Assembly: GCF_013366375.1 (NCBI RefSeq)
Contig: NZ_JABWMJ010000018.1
Span: 1 to 47,943, forward strand
From: Rhizobacter koreensis
GTDB taxonomy: Bacteria > Pseudomonadota > Gammaproteobacteria > Burkholderiales > Burkholderiaceae_C
Length of the DNA: 47,943 bases
Reading direction: 5' to 3'
Position 1 is the first letter of the stretch, and the number at the start of each line of letters is the position of its first letter. The position numbers and the translations under genes were made by a program. Under the pieces are notes generated by a model. The model was not told the origin of the DNA. It saw only the letters and a program-made list of their open reading frames with translations, and ran no database searches. This document shows positions 44,200 through 47,943 of the stretch, piece after piece.

Positions 44200-44531
44200 T
44201 TCCACGGCAACACCGCTCTAGACTGACCAAGGACGATCACGTTCGCCGCCCGAACGTCGGCTCTTACGAATAGCTGTCGCTCAAGCGACCTCTTGCCGAA
44301 TGCCTCAGGGCATGCGCTCTGCAGGTCGTCGTCAAGGCGCTGAAGAACGCTTGCGTTCGCCTCCGCGCCATTCACCACAGGCCCCTGACGATCGAGCTGA
44401 ACCACGACGAAGACCGATCCGAAGGTCTCGTTCGTCTTGCTCGCCCGCACGTCGCGGTTGACGGGGATCGACCGCCGGGCTCGCTCAAGGGCTGCGGGCG
44501 CTGCCGGACAGGCGTCCTCGCTGAGCCGCTA
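44200..44531 (-). other. open frame of uncertain status upstream of the small-protein pair
   Basis: The minus strand is open after a TAG near 44533 with protein-like text: NETFGSVFVVVQLDRQGPVV, ASVLQRLDDDLQSACPEAFG and LERQLFVRADVRAANVIVLG. A GTG at 44450 could start it, but the frame runs on through the conserved leader and over small protein A to 43977, where it looks like noise. The strand pattern faintly recalls the periplasmic domain of ExbD proteins. It is likely a decayed fragment. The rest of 44142-44993 shows only the LysR remnant. Confidence 0.3.
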
Positions 44532-44547
44532 CGTGTGGTGCTGCTAG

Positions 44548-44745
44548 GAGCGGCGCAAGCGAGACCTGTCGCAGGAGCGCATCCAGGTGCTCGCGCCGCC
44601 GCCGCCGAAGCTGCCGCGCTACGAGGTGAAACAGCACTGGCACGAGCGCTGCAACGCCGACCCCGGCAACTAGTGGCTGCGGCGGACGATCGCGCCGGTG
44701 TTCTTCGGGCTTGGCGGGCAGCCGCAGGCCGGCGGGTCCGAAGCG
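44548..44745 (+). pseudogene. LysR C-terminal remnant
   Basis: The plus-strand frame reads LPRYEVKQHWHERCNADPGN, stop (TAG at 44671), WLRRTIAPVFFGLGG. The HWHER...DP.N.WLR...A..F pattern is the C-terminus of many LysR regulators. Another stop (TAG at 44545) lies just before it, and no DNA-binding part is present. It is a dead fragment with at least one in-frame nonsense mutation. Confidence 0.65.
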
Positions 44746-44993
44746 CGCGCAGCAACGATTCGGGCTGCTGAACGCAGGCTAGGCACGCCTGCGTGTGCGT
44801 GCGCGGCGCTGAAGTCGCGAGCCGAGACGCGGAGCTCCTGCTTGCGACCGCGCAGCGCCCGGCCGCGAACGGTTCTCCCCCCACCAGGCGATACCGCGGT
44901 GACCCGGCCTGTCGATACTCGGCACGCGCCACCCGATGCGGCAGGACCTGGACCCTGCACAGCCCGGGAACCTTTCCAAAGCGGGAGATGGCC

Positions 44994-46226
44994 ATGCGAG
45001 CACAGGGTTGGATGACACGGCGTGCGGGGCTTTGCGGCGCCGCACTGGTGCTGGGGCTGGGCGCGGTGTCGCACGCCGACGGGGCCTACACGTTCACGCT
45101 GATCGCCGACAGCACCGGCCTTTTCAGCTTCGCCGGCTACGAGCCGCCATCAATCAACGCCGGCGGCACCGTCGCGTTCTCGGCCCGGCTCGACAACGGC
45201 AGCGAAGGCATCTTCACCGGCACGGGCGCGGTGCCGAACGTCACGACGACGATCGCCGACAACAGCGGCGCGTTCCAACGCTTCTCGGCGCCATCGATCA
45301 ACGCGCAGGGCACGGTGGCGTTCCGCGCGGTGCTCGACTCGGGCGCGCAGGGCATCTTCACCGGCACCGGCGCGGTGCCGAACGCGACGCGAACCATCGC
45401 CGACACCACGGGCGGCTTCAACCGCGTGTCGGTCACGCCGTCGATCAACGATGCGGGCACGGTCGCGTTCCTCGGCAACCTCGCCGGCGGGTCGTCGGGC
45501 ATCTTCACCAGCGACGGTACGGTGCCGAACGCCACCACCACGGTCGCCGACAGCAGCGGCCGCTTCTTCGGGTTCGGCGAATCGACGGACATCAACGCGC
45601 AAGGCAGCGTGGCATTCCGTGCGGATCTCAACGACCGCACGATCAGCATCGTCAAAGGCAACGGCAGCACGCCGAACGTGACGACGACCATCGCCGACGA
45701 CACCGGCCCGCTGAGGACCGTGGGCCCGTCGCCGGCGATCAACAATGTCGGAACCGTGCTGTTCGATGCCCTTCTCGATGCGGGCGGGCAGGGCCTCTTC
45801 ATCGGCGACGGCACGGTGCCGAACCCGATCAGGACGGTGGCCGACACGTTCGGCCCGTATCTCAACTTCGGCAGCTTCTACTCGATCAACGCGGCGGGCG
45901 AGGTGGCGTTCTTCGCGACGCTCGACTCCGGCGTCGACGGCATCTTCACGGGGCCGGACCCGCTGCTCGACAAGGTGCTGCAGACGGGCGACGCGTTATT
46001 CGGCGGCTCGGTCGCGTTCGTCGACGTGTTCACCGATGCGCTGAACGATGCGGGGCAGCTGGCGTTCTACTTCGAGCTGGCGAACGGGACGCGGGGAATC
46101 GGACGGGCGGATCCGGTGGTTGCGCAGGCGCTGCCGGTCTCGGGAACGCTGCCATTGCTCGGCATCGGGTTGGGAATGCTGGCTTGGCTGGCGCGTAGAG
46201 CAAGTCCGCAGGCGACGGCTTCATGA
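44994..46226 (+). CDS. exported tandem-repeat protein with PEP-CTERM-like anchor
   Basis: 410 residues; ATG 44994 lies six bases after GGGAG (44988 also possible). Signal peptide (GLCGAALVLGLGAVSHA). The body is about seven repeats of 48-49 residues, each with a beta hairpin like INAGGTVAFSARLDNGSEGI, FTGTGAVPNVTTTIADNSG. The C-terminus LPVSGTLPLLGIGLGMLAWL then ARR is a PEP-CTERM-like sorting signal with a variant PVSG motif. Such repeats occur in surface proteins of EPS-forming bacteria. No enzyme motif. It stands alone, with no exosortase nearby. Confidence 0.8.
   Translation: MRAQGWMTRRAGLCGAALVLGLGAVSHADGAYTFTLIADSTGLFSFAGYEPPSINAGGTVAFSARLDNGSEGIFTGTGAVPNVTTTIADNSGAFQRFSAPSINAQGTVAFRAVLDSGAQGIFTGTGAVPNATRTIADTTGGFNRVSVTPSINDAGTVAFLGNLAGGSSGIFTSDGTVPNATTTVADSSGRFFGFGESTDINAQGSVAFRADLNDRTISIVKGNGSTPNVTTTIADDTGPLRTVGPSPAINNVGTVLFDALLDAGGQGLFIGDGTVPNPIRTVADTFGPYLNFGSFYSINAAGEVAFFATLDSGVDGIFTGPDPLLDKVLQTGDALFGGSVAFVDVFTDALNDAGQLAFYFELANGTRGIGRADPVVAQALPVSGTLPLLGIGLGMLAWLARRASPQATAS
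45231..45825 (+). repeat. tandem repeat, 144-147 bp period, inside the exported protein
   Basis: GTGCCGAACG or a close variant recurs at 45231, 45375, 45522, 45669 and 45816, a spacing of 144, 147, 147 and 147 bp. The period is a multiple of three and the copies are diverged, so the repeat is a protein-level structure rather than a recent DNA duplication. Confidence 0.8.
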
Positions 46227-46598
46227 CGCGCCCGTGAGTGCGGCGGGCCGATTGGTCGACTCACAAGTCCGCCGACCCGCGCGTTCGCTCCCTCCGCACG
46301 CCGGTCAGCGGGGGGCCGTGGGTTCGCCGGGCCGCAGGAAGTGGCGCGGGGCTGCGGGGCTTCGGGTCGAGCCTCTCATCGCCGCTAGGCCCTCGTCAGG
46401 CACCCGCGGGCGCCCTCGGTAGGGTGGATCGATCCACAAGCCTGCCTCGGCGCGCTGCTGCACGGCGCCTTGTGCATTGGATCACGCGCTTTCGTGTGGA
46501 TGTCACGTCGGGTCGCCTCGGTCGACCTGCGGCGCCCCTGAGCTCGAGCGACCCGCCCAAACTGCTCGGTCTTGGCGTGACGGTGGGCTGGGTGCGAC
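46227..46598. other. no gene seen; contains a 14-bp palindrome
   Basis: This gap holds no credible gene. GTGGATCGATCCAC (46424-46437) is a perfect palindrome about 160 bases upstream of the Crp/Fnr gene and might be an operator, but such sites also occur by chance. Confidence 0.4.
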
Positions 46599-47267
46599 GT
46601 GAAGGGGAATGTCTCGGACGGGCGGTTGACGATCGAAACGCTAAGGCGGTTGCCGGTCTTTGCTGCCTTGACCCCTGATGAGGCGCAGAGCATCTGCGAC
46701 CGCTCTCTCAGGCGACGCTATCGCCGGGGTGAGTTCTTGGTGGAGCACGGCGCCAGGTCCGAAGCGTTGTTCGTGCTCCTCAACGGGCGCGCTCGTGTCC
46801 TGCAGGTCGATCGCCGGGGCCGCGAAGTCCATCTGGCGCGACTGAGAGCAGGCGACTACGTCGGCGAGATGAGCCTCATCGACGAAGGTTCGCACTCCGC
46901 AAGCGTGCGCGCTGAGGCGCAAACGGACGTTCTGGTCCTTGGGCGTGCAGAGTTCAGTCGCTTGATGCCCGAGCCTTCCAGCTTGGCGTACGGTCTCATG
47001 CGTGGCTTGGTTCAGCGCCTGCGGTCCGCCAACCAGCAAATCCAGTCGCTTGCCCTATTGGACGTTCAGGGTCGAGTGGCTGAGACCCTCTTGAGCATGT
47101 CCGAGAGCGTCGGCACGGAACGCGTCATCAGGGAACCGGTGTCGCGCACGCGACTGGCCCAGACGGTCGGTGCCTCACGGGAGATGATCAGCCGTGTCAT
47201 GAAGGAGTTGGAAGCTCGTGGCACTGTTCGGATCCAAGCGAACGGCTGGCTCGTTATCCAGCAGTAG
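46599..47267 (+). CDS. Crp/Fnr family transcriptional regulator
   Basis: 222 residues from a GTG start. Cyclic-nucleotide-binding-type beta roll: FLVEHGARSEALFVLLNGRA, LARLRAGDYVGEMSLIDEGS; then a long dimer helix and a C-terminal HTH (SRTRLAQTVGASREMISRVM, KELEARGTVRIQANGW). The GEMSLID..SHSASV segment resembles the phosphate-binding cassette of cAMP receptors (GExxL...xRSA), with Ser where Arg is usual. The Fnr-type N-terminal Cys cluster is absent, so it is not an FeS oxygen sensor. Targets unknown. Confidence 0.87.
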   Translation: MKGNVSDGRLTIETLRRLPVFAALTPDEAQSICDRSLRRRYRRGEFLVEHGARSEALFVLLNGRARVLQVDRRGREVHLARLRAGDYVGEMSLIDEGSHSASVRAEAQTDVLVLGRAEFSRLMPEPSSLAYGLMRGLVQRLRSANQQIQSLALLDVQGRVAETLLSMSESVGTERVIREPVSRTRLAQTVGASREMISRVMKELEARGTVRIQANGWLVIQQ

Positions 47268-47323
47268 TTTGGTGCCGCCTTGCTCGCTGCAATCGCTTTG
47301 CCTGCAGCAGATCCTGTTACCCC

Positions 47324-47689
47324 TCAGCGCGCTGGGCCGCGCTCAACAACCGGCACGAAGCCACCGAAGATCATTCGCATGCCGTCGAACGGCATAGGGT
47401 TCCATTTCGGGTCCATGCGCGGGTCCTTCATCATCTTCTGCATGCCGGCATCACGGGTGACCTTGTCCGGCCACTCGACCCACGAGAACACAACGGTTTC
47501 GTCGTCTTTGGCTTGGACGGCGCGCTGGAAGTCGGTCTGTTTGCCCTCAGGCACCTCATCTCCCCAGCACTCGAAAACACGACTGGCGCCGCATTCGAGC
47601 AGGACGGCGGCCGACGTACTGGCGTGTTCCGTGAACTTCTGCTTGTTCGCGGTCGGAACGGCAAGGACGAATCCATCGATGTAGGACAT
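47324..47689 (-). CDS. DUF1428 family protein (YbaA-like)
   Basis: 121 residues, the normal length. Pattern: MSYIDGFVLAVPTANKQKF, RVFECWGDEVPEGKQTDFQR, VVFSWVEWPDKVTRDAGMQK and DPRMDPKWNPMPFDGMRMIF, GGFVPVV. This is a small dimeric alpha/beta-barrel (ferredoxin-like) family, widespread and of unknown function. GAAGGAG precedes the ATG. It converges with the Crp/Fnr gene, with about 56 bp between stops. Confidence 0.9.
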   Translation of the reverse strand: MSYIDGFVLAVPTANKQKFTEHASTSAAVLLECGASRVFECWGDEVPEGKQTDFQRAVQAKDDETVVFSWVEWPDKVTRDAGMQKMMKDPRMDPKWNPMPFDGMRMIFGGFVPVVERGPAR

Positions 47690-47714
47690 GGTCAGGCTCC
47701 TTCGCGTTGATCAA

Positions 47715-47742
47715 TGTATAAAAAGGTCTCTGCTGCTGTCGC
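47715..47742 (-). promoter_or_regulatory. possible sigma-70 promoter of the DUF1428 gene
   Basis: Read on the minus strand: GCGACA, 16 bases, TATACA, about 25 bases upstream of the start codon. The -10 is good and the -35 weak. This is a by-eye assignment in an otherwise GC-rich region, where an AT-rich TTTTTATACATTGAT patch stands out. Confidence 0.35.
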
Positions 47743-47820
47743 CCCGCGCGACAACCTAGATCGGCCGAATTTCGATTTCTGACGCCACCGGCATGGGATT
47801 CGGGCAGCGCCTGACCCACT

Positions 47821-47943
47821 TGACCTGCCCCCTTCCGGCGTACCAGTGTTTCGGAAGGAGTCCGGGTTGAAGGTTACGTGATCTCGTTGGTTGCCGTGGA
47901 CTGGTGAGCAGCACCGCCGGCATGCCGGCGGTGCTGCTCGGCG
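47821..47943 (-). mobile_element. IS3-family element, 3' end (continues beyond the window)
   Basis: TGACCTGCCCCCTTCCGG at 47821 matches the terminal repeat seen at 122. No OrfA-like start follows within 60 bases, unlike the left copy, and the minus strand ends ACTGGTACGCCGGAAGG before the terminus, so this is the right end of an element oriented on the minus strand. The coding part is outside or not recognisable in the 123 bases present. Confidence 0.65.
47906..47939. repeat. perfect 34-bp palindrome near the window edge
   Basis: GAGCAGCACCGCCGGC followed by AT and GCCGGCGGTGCTGCTC. It lies 85 bases inside the IS3-type terminus. It might be an IS-internal structure, a small nested repeat, or an assembly fold-back, although the flanks beyond the 34 bases are not mirrored. 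Confidence 0.7.

Noticed and set aside
1..47943. CRISPR array, rRNA or tRNA genes
   Set aside because: No regularly spaced identical repeats and no tRNA- or rRNA-like sequence were found by eye; the only periodic repeat is protein-coding (45231-45825).

Overview
The window is high-GC DNA with dense operons on both strands. Several things suggest a betaproteobacterium, most likely of the order Burkholderiales: two Bug-type (tripartite tricarboxylate) solute-binding proteins, PEP-CTERM exported proteins, LysR regulators, and a beta-oxidation-like cluster with a CoA-transferase. This is an inference from gene content; there is no rRNA or tRNA to confirm it. Both edges lie inside IS3-family element ends (1-122 and 47821-47943), so the window looks like a stretch bounded by insertion sequences.

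Layout. 0.1-5.7 kb: accessory DNA with an OmpA-like/PH-like membrane protein, two very small membrane-protein genes, and two exported or membrane proteins of unknown role. 5.8-9.1 kb: an almost intact IS5-family element, then a zinc alcohol/formaldehyde-type dehydrogenase lying between two broken IS5-family remnants. 9.1-13.6 kb: a damaged zinc protease gene, an unknown gene, and a spermidine-synthase-like membrane fusion that has lost its N-terminus; the last two meet head to head at about 11.45 kb. 13.6-15.4 kb: a secreted protein, a 2OG-Fe(II)-oxygenase-like enzyme and a PEP-CTERM protein. 15.7-22.0 kb: a probable operon of PHP/DUF3604-like exported protein, membrane-anchored prolyl isomerase, HupE/UreJ-type transporter and TonB-dependent receptor. 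22.2-26.6 kb: a SLATT-like membrane protein with a frameshift, followed by a mobilisation module (SSB, DUF932, MobC-like, relaxase).

27.1-41.0 kb is a catabolic island. A tightly overlapping operon encodes a Bug binding protein, MaoC hydratase, enoyl-CoA hydratase, dienoyl-CoA-reductase-like SDR, OB-fold protein, cysteine-less thiolase and MFE-2-like SDR. Beside it lie a LysR regulator, an acyl-CoA ligase and a fumarase/PcaB-superfamily lyase; a strong terminator then separates an oppositely directed set (carboxylesterase, class III CoA-transferase, second Bug protein). Together they could take up an ester or carboxylate, hydrolyse it, activate it to a CoA thioester and shorten it. The hydratase/OB-fold/thiolase trio resembles the retro-aldolase modules of steroid side-chain catabolism.

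41-47.8 kb holds a second LysR next to a TauE/SafE exporter, a second copy of the small membrane-protein pair with a conserved leader, a LysR remnant, an exported tandem-repeat protein, a Crp/Fnr regulator and a DUF1428 protein. The most novel-looking signal is the repeated small-protein cassette (about 2.3-2.5 kb and 43.8-44.1 kb), whose 42-residue proteins and upstream leader are conserved although most of the surrounding DNA is not.
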